DNA from: Geoalkalibacter sp.
Lineage (GTDB): Bacteria > Desulfobacterota > Desulfuromonadia > Desulfuromonadales > Geoalkalibacteraceae
Assembly: GCF_030605225.1 (NCBI RefSeq)
Contig: NZ_JAUWAV010000009.1
Location: 21,227 to 85,226 of the forward strand
Reading direction: 5' to 3'
DNA length: 64,000 nucleotides
In this document: one piece after another, positions 37,039 to 46,681 of the stretch
How the letters are laid out: each line of letters begins with the position of its first letter
Numbering within the stretch: position 1 is the first letter of the stretch
Notes under the pieces: generated by a model
Databases searched by the model: none
What the model was told of the DNA's origin: nothing
What the model saw: the letters and a program-made list of their open reading frames with translations, nothing else
Program-made: the position numbers and the translations under genes

Positions 37039-38622
37039 CTAGCGGGCGCCTCCGACACTTTTCCCCGAAACAAAGGAATTGCGGGGCATTCCGGGCAGCC
37101 AGCCTTCGTATTGCCAATCGAGAGCAAAGTCCTTCATGGCTTCGAAAATGTGGGTGTTGTCGACGATGGTGGTGCCGGGATACCAGGCCCCTTCATAGAG
37201 GCTGAAAAGCTCGGCGGCCGCTCCTTGGACGTAGAGGCTCACCAGTTCGTTGGTGTGGCTGCCGGTGCCGTAGGTGACCTTGGGCTCGACACCGGGCGCG
37301 GCGGATTGATTCCAAGCGAGAATTTCATTGGCGGCCGGCAGTTCCCCCTTGCCCAGGGGCAGGGCGGGGTTCAGGCGCATGTAGCTGTTGCCGTGGTCAC
37401 TGGTCACGAGGAGCAGGGTGTTGCTCCAATCCAGTTGGTCACCGGGCTGGTTGATGAAGGTGATTGCGGCCTTGACGGCCTCGTGCAGGTCGTGCACCGT
37501 GCCCATCATCCAAAAATAGTCGTTGGCATGATTCGCCCAGTCGATATCGCCCTGCTCAACCATCAGGAACAGGCCGTTTTCGTTGGTACTAAGCACTTCC
37601 AGGGCAGCCGTGGTGGCGGTGGCGAGAGTCGGGTTTTCGATGGTGGCAGCTTCAACGGTCGGCTGGCCGGGATTGTGGAAAACCAGGGGTGGCTCGAAAT
37701 TGCCGCCGGCGCCGCCAAACAGACCGAAAAGCTTCTGGCCGTTTTTCTTGGCCTCTTTGGCGCCGGCTAGCAGCGCCTGGTTGGCATCGACACCCGGCTG
37801 ACGGTCGACGAAGACATATTCGCTGCCGGCCTGCAACTCATCGTAGAGCGCCCGCGACATGAAGCCGGAGTTGTAATCGATATGGCCGCCGCCGATGACC
37901 ACCTCGGGTTGGGTCACCTGAATGATTTCGTCGGCGATGCCCAGCCCCTGGTAGCCGCCGCGGCCGGTGAAGTAGTTGTTGCGGCTGACATTGTGGGAAA
38001 CGAAGGCCGCCGGGGTCGCATGGCTGAAGGGCACGGTGCTGACCACGCCGATGGACATTCCGCGTTGCTCGCGCACCAGCTCGGCGATGGTTTTCACCGC
38101 GCCGTCGGAGGGATCCTTGGAACGCCAGGCGATGTTGCCGTCGTCGGTTTTAACGCCGGCGGCTATGGCCGTGCCCGCGGAGGCCGAGTCGGTGGCAAAG
38201 CGCGGGCGCAGGAAATAATTGTCCTCGCCGGTTTTGTCCAGGGGATAGCGCTCGAAACCGCCGCGATTGGCGTCATAGCCGACGGCCGGATCGAAGTTGT
38301 CGTAGGCGAAGGGCGCGGCACCGAGTTGACGGGCATAGCCGTTGTAGGTCGTGACGTCCCAGGTGGCCACCGGTACTTCATAGTCGAGTTGGTTCCACAC
38401 CAGACCGAAGTCTTCCCCGGTCAGGTAGCGGCTGTAGGCGACTTCATGCTCAAGTTGCATGCCGTCGCCGATGAACAGGATGATGTTTTTGACTTGCGCG
38501 GCCTTGTGCGGTGGCGTCGCCATGCCTCGATTGCCGTTGTTTGCGAAGCACAGCCCAGGGATGAGCAGCGCCAGCAAGGCGAGGTTGATGGCTTTTCTTT
38601 TACCGCGAATCTTGCAGATCAT
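37039..38622 (-). CDS. Alkaline phosphatase (PhoA family)
   Basis: 527 residues. A signal peptide (INLALLALLIPGLCFA) exports it. The metal-site motif NIILFIGDGM and the active-site block ATDSASAGTAIAAG, holding the nucleophilic serine, are intact, as are SHATPAAFVSHN, VIGGGHIDYN, VEQGDIDWANHANDYF and VTSDHGNSY. It is longer than E. coli PhoA, with an extra loop near residues 90-130. It releases phosphate from organic esters in the periplasm. Upstream (38662-38677, minus) TGACGA recurs with a 10-bp period, only loosely like a Pho box. No pst or pho genes are in the window. Confidence 0.93.
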   Translation of the reverse strand: MICKIRGKRKAINLALLALLIPGLCFANNGNRGMATPPHKAAQVKNIILFIGDGMQLEHEVAYSRYLTGEDFGLVWNQLDYEVPVATWDVTTYNGYARQLGAAPFAYDNFDPAVGYDANRGGFERYPLDKTGEDNYFLRPRFATDSASAGTAIAAGVKTDDGNIAWRSKDPSDGAVKTIAELVREQRGMSIGVVSTVPFSHATPAAFVSHNVSRNNYFTGRGGYQGLGIADEIIQVTQPEVVIGGGHIDYNSGFMSRALYDELQAGSEYVFVDRQPGVDANQALLAGAKEAKKNGQKLFGLFGGAGGNFEPPLVFHNPGQPTVEAATIENPTLATATTAALEVLSTNENGLFLMVEQGDIDWANHANDYFWMMGTVHDLHEAVKAAITFINQPGDQLDWSNTLLLVTSDHGNSYMRLNPALPLGKGELPAANEILAWNQSAAPGVEPKVTYGTGSHTNELVSLYVQGAAAELFSLYEGAWYPGTTIVDNTHIFEAMKDFALDWQYEGWLPGMPRNSFVSGKSVGGAR

Positions 38623-38769
38623 TGGTTTTCCTCCCTTTTTCCACAGGTTTTTGCCGTTGAATGACGAGGGTTGACGACAGCAGGAGCGATGGGCTAAAGG
38701 GAAAATAGGAAGGAAGGATTATGGGATTGTTGTCCGGGGGTTAAACTTTGATGAGTCCTGGTTGACGAT

Positions 38770-39936
38770 TTAAATCAAATCCTTAAGCCAGCGAAAGGCG
38801 ACAAAGGTGCCGGCGGTGGACCCCAGGGAGGAGAGGAAGAACACCAGCAGCACCCGCGCCAGGCGATTGCTCCACCAGCCGCGCCAGGAAACCAGGTCGT
38901 CGCCGACGCGCTCCATGTCGCGCACCGTCGGCGGCGCGACCATGACCTGCACCAGACCGGTGACGAATCCCGCGCCGATGGTTGGGTTGAGGGAAGTGAC
39001 CGGCGCGGCGCAAAAGGCGCTAATAATGGTCAGGGGATGGCCCAGGGCGATCAGCGCCCCCAGGGCCGAGAGCCCCCCGTTGGCCAGTACCCAGGCGGTT
39101 GCGGCACCGGCCATCTGGTCGCGATTACCGAGAAAAAAACCCAGCACGAAAAGGGATACCACCACCGCCGGAATGATCCAGGGAAGGATTTTGGAGATGA
39201 CCGGCTTGGGCGGCACCCGGGAAATCTCGCGGATGGTTTCCTCGCTGATGTCGCGCTCGAGCAGTTGCAAAATGCCGGGAACATGGGCGGCGCCGACCAC
39301 CGCCACGATTTTTTGGCCCGGCGCGTTGCGGATGTGGTAGGCCATGTAGGTGTCGCGCTCATCCACCAGAATGGTTTTTACCGAGGGCAGCATGCGGCTC
39401 ATTTCCTCGAGCATGGCCGAGAGAGTGTCGGTCTGGCGCAGGCGTGCCAACTCCTCCTCGCTGACCTTGTGTGATTCGAAGAGGCTGGCCACCAGCGACC
39501 CCATGAGTTGCGCCTTCTTCCACAGGCTGGTTTTGCGCCACACCCGCAGCAGGGTGGTGCGAATGTTGCGGTCCACCAGTTCCACCCGCGCGCCCAGCCC
39601 TTCGGCGGCCTCGGCCGCGGCCGCCAATTCCGCGCCGGGACGGATGCCGGTCTGTAAGCCCATCCGTTTCTGAAAAGCGGCCAGGGCCAGATTGGTCATG
39701 AGGTAGGGCACCTGGCCGCGCTTGATGACCTCGCGCAGGTTGAGGGATTCCCACTGGTTGCTGTTTTTGAGAGCCTGCAGGCGTTGAGCGTCCAGTTCGA
39801 CGCAGACGGTCTCGGGCTGCTCCTCGCGGATAACCCGCGAGACGGTTTCCACGGATTCCCGGGAAATATGCGCCGTGCCGATGAGGATGATGTCCTTGTC
39901 GGCGATGGCAATGCGATGAATGTCGGATTGTTCCAT
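38770..39936 (-). CDS. TraB/PrgY-family membrane protein
   Basis: 388 residues. The N-terminal domain has family blocks ILIGTAHISRESVETV, CVELDAQRLQAL and VVGAAHVPGILQLL (GxxH motifs), while the C-terminal ~140 residues hold about four membrane helices. PrgY limits pheromone signalling in enterococci; homologues in bacteria and archaea are otherwise uncharacterised, and a metalloprotease-like (Tiki) fold has been proposed for the family. The start at 39936 is chosen over an upstream ATG since MEQSDIHRIAI begins the conserved part. It stands alone, divergent from a small gene. Confidence 0.88.
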   Translation of the reverse strand: MEQSDIHRIAIADKDIILIGTAHISRESVETVSRVIREEQPETVCVELDAQRLQALKNSNQWESLNLREVIKRGQVPYLMTNLALAAFQKRMGLQTGIRPGAELAAAAEAAEGLGARVELVDRNIRTTLLRVWRKTSLWKKAQLMGSLVASLFESHKVSEEELARLRQTDTLSAMLEEMSRMLPSVKTILVDERDTYMAYHIRNAPGQKIVAVVGAAHVPGILQLLERDISEETIREISRVPPKPVISKILPWIIPAVVVSLFVLGFFLGNRDQMAGAATAWVLANGGLSALGALIALGHPLTIISAFCAAPVTSLNPTIGAGFVTGLVQVMVAPPTVRDMERVGDDLVSWRGWWSNRLARVLLVFFLSSLGSTAGTFVAFRWLKDLI

Positions 39937-40056
39937 GGAAAAGCCGGTCCCTTCGAAAACGTTTTCAGCGCGGCATGGTACCACAGGTGGGCGGGGAAAG
40001 CGAAAAGGATTCCTTGGCCGGATTGGCGCGTCGCCGGCGGAAGGCGTGAGGAATTG

Positions 40057-40065
40057 TGATATAAT
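40057..40065 (+). promoter_or_regulatory. Extended -10 promoter (TGATATAAT)
   Basis: TATAAT at 40060-40065 preceded by TG-A gives a textbook extended -10; no good -35. It precedes the small gene at 40197 by about 125 bp. Confidence 0.5.
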
Positions 40066-40196
40066 GAGTCATGTATTGGCGGTGCAGGAACAATGGCCAA
40101 AAATTTCCCGAACCCTGGTTCGAGAGTCGGGATCGGTCGACGAAAGGTTTAAAGTCAGGGATCATTCGAAACGCTTAGGAATAGCGGGAGGACGTC

Positions 40197-40409
40197 ATGA
40201 AAAAAGATCGGTTCGATTATCTTTGTCAGGAAGCACAGGCCGGAAACGATGCCTTTGTGTTCAATCCCCTGCGCGAGGAAGACGGCCGGGTGTTGAGTTG
40301 TTCCATCGATCATCTGGTGGTGGAAACCAGTGACGGAGACAAGCGTTGCTGGGATTTTCGCGAATGTGATGAGATCAGTCGCGACAAGGGAGAGTTTCCT
40401 TATCGGTAA
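40197..40409 (+). CDS. Small hypothetical protein
   Basis: 70 residues, soluble, acidic, with three Cys (YLCQEAQAG, LSCSIDH, FRECDEI). GGGAGGACGTC precedes the ATG, an extended -10 promoter lies upstream and a strong intrinsic terminator directly follows, so it is a monocistronic real gene. The pattern VLSCSIDHLVVETSDGDKRCWDF suggests a short beta-sheet unit. No family recognised. Confidence 0.7.
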   Translation: MKKDRFDYLCQEAQAGNDAFVFNPLREEDGRVLSCSIDHLVVETSDGDKRCWDFRECDEISRDKGEFPYR

Positions 40410-40446
40410 ATCGCCCGGCCGGTCCTCTGTCCCCAGCCGGGACGAC

Positions 40447-40478
40447 AAAAAGGCGCTCGCGATCGCGGCGCCTTTTTT
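40447..40478 (+). terminator. Intrinsic terminator of the 70-residue gene
   Basis: Outer stem AAAAAGGCGC/GCGCCTTTTT with inner CGCG-AT-CGCG, ending in T6. Confidence 0.85.
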
Positions 40479-40479
40479 A

Positions 40480-40928
40480 TGTGCCCTCTCCACGCCTACC
40501 GTGGGACATTGGCCTCACAACGAGAACCAAAAAGGTGGGTTCTCCGGGCGACACATCAGGCGTCCCGCTACGGGGCGGGCTGGCTCACAGCATCACGAGA
40601 GGAGATCCCGAGAAAAAATTATTCCGCGTGGGCGTTCTTGACCTCACCTGTAGGGCAGAGAGTGGCTTGTTTACGGTTGAGTATAGGAGATCGTTCGCGC
40701 CCTGGCAAGAGACAAATTGCCCTGTTGGGGGAGTGCTGTGGCGACAAATCGACCAACGGTCCAAGGTTTGCCTAAATTTTCAGCTTCGTGTGCCAAAAGT
40801 TCAGCAGCCGGATGGCCTCTCGTCGCAAGCGGGAGGCTAAGTTATTTATTTGATGCCTTTTTTATTGTTGTCTGGGGTGGCATGGCTTGTGCGACAGGAG
40901 CACCCAGATGAGAGGGGAAAGGTGTTGA
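40480..40928. other. 449-bp gap with possible structured RNA elements
   Basis: No convincing gene. 40485-40602 can fold as a three-helix unit: closing CCTCTC/GAGAGG, hairpin GAGAACC (40522-40528)/GGTTCTC (40538-40544), and hairpin CGTCCCG (40561-40567)/CGGGGCG (40571-40577). Further on, GCCTCTCG/CGGGAGGC (40815-40837) is followed by a T-rich stretch, a possible terminator. I do not recognise a known RNA family. The start of the histidine kinase gene follows with GGGGAAAGG. Confidence 0.3.
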
Positions 40929-42503
40929 ATGGACGCAACGCGGGACAACAAAAGTGACAGGCTGCTCAAGGCCCTCATCGAAATCGGCCAGGAACTGGCC
41001 TCCTCGACGACCCTCGAAACCCTGCTGGGGCGGATTCTGGATATCTCGCGCGATGTCTTTCACTTTGAAAATGCCATCATCCGCCTGCTCGACGAGGACA
41101 CCGGCACCCTGGTGAGCGCCGCCTCCTATGGCTACGAGGAGCCGGCCTTCAGCCAGCCCCTCGCCCTCGGCCAGGGAGTCATGGGCAAGGTGGCCGCGAG
41201 CGGTCGTCCCTTGCTGATCAATGATCTGGGCGAGGAGACCGACTACGTCGCGGGCATCAGCAACGCGCGCTCAGAGCTGGCCGTGCCCCTGGTGGCGCGA
41301 GACAAGGTGGTCGGCGTGTTCAACGTCGAGAGTCCGCGGCCGGCGGCTTTCAGCCGCGAGGATCTGGAATTACTGATGATTGTCGGCCGCCAGGCCGCCA
41401 CCGCCATTGAAAACGCCCGCCTCTACCAGAACCTCAGCCGCGTCTCCAATCAGTACCGCGATCTGCACCAGTTCAACAGCCGCATTCTCAAAAGCGTCAA
41501 TCTCGGCATCTACACCGTGGATGCCGGCATGCGCATCACGTCCTGGAACCATCGCATGGAGGACATGAGCGGGCTCACCGAGGGCGAGACCCTGGGGCGT
41601 GATCTGCTCGGGCTGTTTCCGCAACTCGAAGAGGAGGGCGTGGCGCAGCGCATCCGTCAGGTGCTGGCCACGGGAACCCCGGAAAAACTGCGGCTGACCC
41701 ATCGCGATTTTCGCGGCGAAGAGCGCTTTCAGAAACGACGCATCGCGCCGCTCAAGGATGGCGAGCTGACCACCGGCGCGGTGGTCATCGTCGAGGACGT
41801 CACCGAATTCCGTCGGCTGCTCGACCAGATCGTGCAATCTGAGAAGCTTGCCGAACTCGGTCGGCTTTCGGCGGGGATTGCCCATGAGATCAACAATCCC
41901 CTGAGCGTCATTTCCTACGCCGTGCAGCTGTTGCTGCGCGAGGACCCTCTGGCACCCTTTCAGCAGGAACTGCTGGAACGCATCGACAGCGAGACGGATC
42001 GCCTCAAGGCGCTGACGGGGGGGTTGTTGTCGTTCTCGCGCGGACGTGAAACCCTCAAACGCTTCACCGATCTCAACGAAATCGCCCGTGATGTCCTGCG
42101 CTTGGTGAAATTCGAGCTGACCCGCAACAACATCACGGCTCAGGAAGACTTCTCCGCGCTGCCCGTGGTGCTCGCCGATCCCAACAAGCTCAAGCAGGTC
42201 ATCATCAATCTGGTGATGAACGCCATCCAGGCCATGAAAAGAGACGGCGTCATCCGCCTGCGTTCACGGACGCCCGCGCCGGGGTGGGTGGAACTGGCGA
42301 TTTCCGACACGGGTCCGGGAATTGCCCCCGATATCCAGAAAACGATTTTCGAACCCTTCTTCACCACGCGAAAAGAGGGCGAAGGCACTGGCCTGGGTCT
42401 TTATATTTGCAGCACGATCGTCAACGACCACGGCGGCAAGCTGCTGCTTGAATCGGCAGTGGGCGCCGGAGCGACTTTTCGCCTTCAACTGCCCGTCGAA
42501 TAG
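40929..42503 (+). CDS. Soluble GAF-PAS sensor histidine kinase
   Basis: 524 residues, no membrane helix. A GAF domain (~residues 15-160, ISRDVFHFENAIIRLLDED) is followed by a PAS domain (~185-300, LGIYTVDAGMRITSWNHRM), the phosphoacceptor His in LSAGIAHEINNPLSVISYAV, N-box INLVMNAIQAMK, and G boxes SDTGPGIA and GEGTGLGLYIC. This AHEINNPL type resembles NtrB-class kinases. It lies just upstream of the glnB-amtB leader, so a link to nitrogen control is plausible, but no response regulator is adjacent and the leader has its own promoter. GAF and PAS would bind small ligands or heme/flavin; none can be named. Confidence 0.93.
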   Translation: MDATRDNKSDRLLKALIEIGQELASSTTLETLLGRILDISRDVFHFENAIIRLLDEDTGTLVSAASYGYEEPAFSQPLALGQGVMGKVAASGRPLLINDLGEETDYVAGISNARSELAVPLVARDKVVGVFNVESPRPAAFSREDLELLMIVGRQAATAIENARLYQNLSRVSNQYRDLHQFNSRILKSVNLGIYTVDAGMRITSWNHRMEDMSGLTEGETLGRDLLGLFPQLEEEGVAQRIRQVLATGTPEKLRLTHRDFRGEERFQKRRIAPLKDGELTTGAVVIVEDVTEFRRLLDQIVQSEKLAELGRLSAGIAHEINNPLSVISYAVQLLLREDPLAPFQQELLERIDSETDRLKALTGGLLSFSRGRETLKRFTDLNEIARDVLRLVKFELTRNNITAQEDFSALPVVLADPNKLKQVIINLVMNAIQAMKRDGVIRLRSRTPAPGWVELAISDTGPGIAPDIQKTIFEPFFTTRKEGEGTGLGLYICSTIVNDHGGKLLLESAVGAGATFRLQLPVE

Positions 42504-42604
42504 TCTGTTGAAAAAATAATCAAGAGACTGGATTTGTGCCATTGGAATAGGCGGGTGTTGACGGTGGATATTTTCAAGATATTGAAATAGATAGGTTTTT
42601 GTTT

Positions 42605-42622
42605 TTGGTACAGCCTGTGCTA
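42605..42622 (+). promoter_or_regulatory. Sigma-54 promoter of glnB-amtB
   Basis: TGGTACAGCCTGTGCT at 42606-42621: GG and GC separated by exactly 10 bp, matching the -24/-12 consensus with one change in each half (TGGTAC for TGGCAC, GTGC for TTGC). Predicted +1 at about 42632. Sigma-54 control fits nitrogen genes. Confidence 0.6.
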
Positions 42623-42631
42623 AACCCTTAG

Positions 42632-43173
<542 letters not shown>

Positions 43174-43233
43174 CAAGAGTCTGATTTTCCCGGGTTTGTC
43201 TTGCAACCCGATCTATCCTTCGGAGGTTTCGTC

Positions 43234-44556
43234 ATGAGAAAAACATTGTCCATCATCGCCGCGGCTCTGCTGGTGCTCGCTCTTCCGGCCCTGGGCCTGG
43301 CCGAGGAGGAGGCGCCGGTCACGGACATCGCCTTTATCCTCAACAGCTTTTCCTTTCTCGTCAGCGGCGCGCTGGTCATGTGGATGGCGGCCGGTTTCGC
43401 CATGCTCGAAGCCGGCATGGTGCGCAGCAAGAACGTCGCCACCATCTGCCTCAAGAACATCTCGCTGTACTCCATCGCCGGCATTCTCTACTACCTGATC
43501 GGCTACAACCTCATGTACAGCGGCGTGGACGGCGGTTTCCTGGGCAGCTTCGGCCTCTGGGCGCCGGATGACGCGGCGGCTCTGGCCGGTGATTACTCGG
43601 CGGGCTATGCCAGCGGCTCCGACTGGTTCTTCCAGATGGTGTTCGTCGCCACGGCGGCCTCGGTGGTTTCGGGAACCGTGGCCGAGCGCATCAAATTGTG
43701 GCCCTTTCTGCTGTTCTGCGTGGTTCTCACCGGCATCATCTATCCCATTCAGGGCGCCTGGAGCTGGGGCGGCGGCTGGCTGGACGAAATGGGCTTTTCC
43801 GACTACGCCGGATCGACCATCGTGCACTCGGTGGGCGGCTGGGCGGCCCTGACCGGTGCCATCATTCTCGGCGCGCGCAAGGGCAAGTACGGAGCGGGAG
43901 GGCGCGTTAATCCCATCCCTGGTTCGAGCATGCCCCTGGCGACCCTCGGCACCTTCGTGCTCTGGCTGGGCTGGTTCGGTTTCAACGGCGGCTCGGTGCT
44001 GGCCCTGGGTTCCGTCGAGGCGGTCGTCGAGATGTCCGTGGTCTACCTTAACACCAATCTGGCGGCGGCCGGCGGCATCGTCGCGGCCATGATCGCCCTG
44101 CAGATCATCTACAAGAAAGTCGACCTCTCCATGGCCCTCAACGGTGCCCTGGCCGGTCTGGTGTCCATCACCGCCGGACCCGCCACCCCCTCGCCCGGCG
44201 CGGCGGTGCTCATCGGGGCGGTTGGCGGCGTACTGGTGGTGCTGGCCGTCCCCCTCTTCGACAAGCTCAGAATCGATGACGTGGTCGGCGCCCTGTCGGT
44301 CCATCTGGTGTGCGGCATCTGGGGAACGCTGGCGGTTCCTTTCACCGACGGCGAGGCCAGCTTTCTCACCCAGCTGATCGGCGTGATTTCCGTGGGCGCC
44401 TTCGTCTCGGTCTTGAGCGCCGGGGTCTGGCTGGCCATGAAATACACCATCGGCATCCGCGTGTCGCCCGAGGAAGAGCATAGTGGTTCGGACACCGCCG
44501 AACTCGGCCTGGAGGCTTATCCTGAATTCGGCCAGGGCTCGCAGAAGTTGCGCTGA
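43234..44556 (+). CDS. amtB: Ammonium transporter AmtB
   Basis: 440 residues. An N-terminal signal-like segment (MRKTLSIIAAALLVLALPALGLAEEE) is followed by 11 membrane helices. Family signatures are present: FAMLEAGMVRSKNV, DWFFQMVFVATAASVVSGTVAERI, the first pore His in HSVGGWAALTGA, the second in VHLVCGIWGTLAV, and FNGGSVLAL. It conducts ammonium in the inner membrane and is blocked by the PII protein encoded just upstream (60 bp). TCGGAGG precedes the start; the longer in-frame reading is rejected. An intercistronic hairpin separates it from the porin-like gene. Confidence 0.97.
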   Translation: MRKTLSIIAAALLVLALPALGLAEEEAPVTDIAFILNSFSFLVSGALVMWMAAGFAMLEAGMVRSKNVATICLKNISLYSIAGILYYLIGYNLMYSGVDGGFLGSFGLWAPDDAAALAGDYSAGYASGSDWFFQMVFVATAASVVSGTVAERIKLWPFLLFCVVLTGIIYPIQGAWSWGGGWLDEMGFSDYAGSTIVHSVGGWAALTGAIILGARKGKYGAGGRVNPIPGSSMPLATLGTFVLWLGWFGFNGGSVLALGSVEAVVEMSVVYLNTNLAAAGGIVAAMIALQIIYKKVDLSMALNGALAGLVSITAGPATPSPGAAVLIGAVGGVLVVLAVPLFDKLRIDDVVGALSVHLVCGIWGTLAVPFTDGEASFLTQLIGVISVGAFVSVLSAGVWLAMKYTIGIRVSPEEEHSGSDTAELGLEAYPEFGQGSQKLR

Positions 44557-44576
44557 TCCCTGATTTATCATCAACT

Positions 44577-44602
44577 CCCCGGGCGGCCGGTGCCGCCTGG
44601 GG
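44577..44602 (+). other. Intercistronic hairpin after amtB
   Basis: CCCCGGGCGGC/GCCGCCTGGGG, 11 bp with one G-T pair and a 4-nt loop, no T-tract. It may protect the amtB mRNA 3' end or lower read-through to the porin-like gene. Confidence 0.45.
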
Positions 44603-44633
44603 CAATCCCTCACATGAAAAGGAGAAAATGCGG

Positions 44634-45386
44634 ATGAAATTGACCAAGTGGATGACCATGGTGGTGGCAGGAGCGGTCTTTAGCGTCGGCGCGTTGGGTT
44701 CGCCCGTCGCAGCCGCGGTGGAAGCCTCGGGCAGCGTTTACCTCGGCTACTTCGACAAGTACCTGTGGCGCGGATTTAACCTCAGCGAAAGCAAGCCGGT
44801 CTTCCAGCCCGGCGTGGATGTGAGCCTCGGCAACTTCACCTTCAGCTACTGGAGCAACATTCAGCAGAATGACGGCGAGGCCACCGAAACCGACATCACC
44901 ATCGATTACACCTTTTCGCCTCATGAACTGGTCTCGGTGAGCGTCGGCAATATCTTCTACCAGTTGGACTTCGGTGGCTTCAAGGATACCAACGAACTCT
45001 ACCTGAGCGTCGGCCTCGACACCCTGCTCGCCCCGACCCTGACCGCCTATTGGGATTATGACGAAGCCGAGTCCGATGGCCTCTTCTTTACTCTGTCCGT
45101 GGGCCATACCTTCGAGGTCATGGACAACCTCGGCATCAACCTCGGCGCCCTGGTCAGCTACAATCAGGCGAGCGATTACGCGGTGTTTTACGAGGATGCC
45201 AACGGCGATCCCAAATCCTATCGTGACTTCCACAACTACGAACTTGGCATCAGCGCCGACTACGCCCTGATGGAAAATCTGGTTCTCAGCCCCTCCGTGC
45301 TCTACAGCTCGGGGATCAGCGGCGGCGCGAAAATGGCCATTGATTCGGATTGGCTGGCCGGGATCAATCTGAGCTATAATTTCTAG
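44634..45386 (+). CDS. TorF-family putative porin
   Basis: 250 residues (248 from this start) with a signal peptide (MKLTKWMTMVVAGAVFSVGALGSPVAAA). The mature protein opens ASGSVYLGYFDKYLWRGFNLSE and consists of alternating strands ending GINLSYNF, a C-terminal aromatic that favours outer-membrane insertion. This matches the TorF/gcw_chp family of small barrels, often found beside ammonium or amino-acid uptake genes. It is probably part of the glnB-amtB transcript, which ends at the terminator at 45420-45463, suggesting a role in nitrogen-source uptake across the outer membrane. An ATG two codons upstream is equally in frame; the spacing from GGAG favours 44634. Confidence 0.78.
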   Translation: MKLTKWMTMVVAGAVFSVGALGSPVAAAVEASGSVYLGYFDKYLWRGFNLSESKPVFQPGVDVSLGNFTFSYWSNIQQNDGEATETDITIDYTFSPHELVSVSVGNIFYQLDFGGFKDTNELYLSVGLDTLLAPTLTAYWDYDEAESDGLFFTLSVGHTFEVMDNLGINLGALVSYNQASDYAVFYEDANGDPKSYRDFHNYELGISADYALMENLVLSPSVLYSSGISGGAKMAIDSDWLAGINLSYNF

Positions 45387-45419
45387 GCAAACAGCGTTTG
45401 CCGAATTCTGGTCGACAGC

Positions 45420-45463
45420 GGGGCCGCCATTCCCTACACTGGGGTGGCGGCCCCGATTTTTTT
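45420..45463 (+). terminator. Intrinsic terminator of the amtB-porin unit
   Basis: Perfect 10-bp stem GGGGCCGCCA/TGGCGGCCCC, 15-nt loop with further pairing, then GATTTTTTT. Confidence 0.88.
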
Positions 45464-45498
45464 CCGGCGGCCGCTTCATGTCTTTGGAGAGGACCGTC

Positions 45499-46275
45499 AT
45501 GAAGGAAATTGCCTTGCGCGCCGCCCGCGAAGGGGGGCGCATTCTGATGCAGAAATTCGGCACCGCCTTGCGCATCGAACACAAGGGCGCCGTGGATCTG
45601 GTGACCGAGGCCGACCGTGAAGCCGAGCAGGCCATCGTCGGGGTCATCCGCCAAACCTTTCCCCGCCATTCCATCCTGGCCGAGGAAGCCGACTACGGCG
45701 AAGGCAACGCCGCGTATCGCTGGATCATCGACCCCCTCGACGGCACCACCAATTTTGCCCATGCTTTTCCCTGGTTCGCGGTTTCCATTGCGCTTGAGGT
45801 CGATGGCGCGGTGGTTCTCGGCGTCGTTTACAATCCGGCCAATCAGGAAATGTATGTGGCGGAAAAAGGGCGCGGCGCCTATCTCAACGATGTGCAGATC
45901 CGCGTCTCGACCCTTGCCGGGATCGAGGACAGCCTGCTTGCCACCGGATTTCCCTATGACCGCAAGCACAGCGAGGTCAACAACTACGATCATTTTCTCA
46001 ATTTTCAGCAGGCCGCCCAGGCCTGCCGGCGGGCCGGGGTCGCCTCGCTGGATCTGGCCTGCACCGCAGCCGGCCGTTTCGATGGTTACTGGGAGATGAA
46101 ACTCAAGCCCTGGGACGTGGCGGCGGGCAAACTGCTGGTCGAGGAGGCCGGGGGGCTTGTCAGTGATTTCGACGGCCGCCCCTGTGACATTTTCGGAGCG
46201 GAAATCCTGGCGTCCAACGGGCTGATTCATGAGCCGATGATGGATCTGCTGCGTCACGGCCGACGCCCCGGCTAA
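45499..46275 (+). CDS. suhB: Inositol monophosphatase family protein
   Basis: 258 residues. The two metal-binding signatures are intact: DPLDGTTNFAHAFPWF and WDVAAGKLLVEEAGG, with EEADYGEG as the first metal site. It dephosphorylates inositol-1-phosphate or related sugar phosphates; the SuhB class also binds ribosome-assembly/antitermination factors in E. coli. GGAGAGG before 45499 favours that start over an ATG seven codons upstream. Substrate within the family is not certain. Confidence 0.92.
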   Translation: MKEIALRAAREGGRILMQKFGTALRIEHKGAVDLVTEADREAEQAIVGVIRQTFPRHSILAEEADYGEGNAAYRWIIDPLDGTTNFAHAFPWFAVSIALEVDGAVVLGVVYNPANQEMYVAEKGRGAYLNDVQIRVSTLAGIEDSLLATGFPYDRKHSEVNNYDHFLNFQQAAQACRRAGVASLDLACTAAGRFDGYWEMKLKPWDVAAGKLLVEEAGGLVSDFDGRPCDIFGAEILASNGLIHEPMMDLLRHGRRPG

Positions 46276-46372
46276 CCCTTTTCTGCTATACTTTAAGCCA
46301 TAAGGGATTTACCCGTCCGGTCGCCGGCGTGGGGTCGGGGAAAGGGCGGGCTCAGCAAGGCAAGGAGGCGAT

Positions 46373-46591
46373 ATGGCCGACAACGACAATCGGGTTGAAA
46401 TGGGCGATCTGACCCCGAATCTTGAGGAGCGTTTGGAAAAGGTTGAAAAAGGACTCGACATCATGGAGCGCCACGCAGATGCGTTGGAGCAGACGGAGGA
46501 GGGGTTGAACAATTACATGAAAAAGGTTGATCGCGAGCACAAGGACAGCCACTTTCACAGCGTTCCCCGCCCGCGCAAGCATGTTCTCTAG
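46373..46591 (+). CDS. Small coiled-coil protein
   Basis: 72 residues. AAGGAGGCG precedes the ATG. The centre (NLEERLEKVEKGLDIMERHADALEQTEEGL) has regular heptads, a single coiled-coil helix, followed by a basic, His-rich tail. No membrane helix or signal. It is closed by a very long hairpin. Function unknown; possibly an oligomerising scaffold. Confidence 0.65.
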   Translation: MADNDNRVEMGDLTPNLEERLEKVEKGLDIMERHADALEQTEEGLNNYMKKVDREHKDSHFHSVPRPRKHVL

Positions 46592-46611
46592 GATGATCGA
46601 ATAAGCATGGC

Positions 46612-46653
46612 CAACGACAAGGGCCCCTCCTTCGCGAGGGGCCCTTGTCGTTG
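46612..46653. terminator. Perfect 18-bp hairpin between convergent small genes
   Basis: CAACGACAAGGGCCCCTC/GAGGGGCCCTTGTCGTTG, loop CTTCGC. There is no T-tract, but the stem is long and symmetric, and it lies between two convergent small coiled-coil genes. Confidence 0.6.
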
Positions 46654-46681
46654 ATGGAGAAAAACGCCCAGGATTTGTCGT

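Noticed and set aside
38662..38677. Pho-box-like repeat TGACGA upstream of the phosphatase
   Set aside because: 10-bp period and poor match to the 11-bp CTGTCAT repeat.
40663..40680. Sigma-54-like TGGCTTG...TTG before the histidine kinase
   Set aside because: The two halves are 3 bp too far apart.
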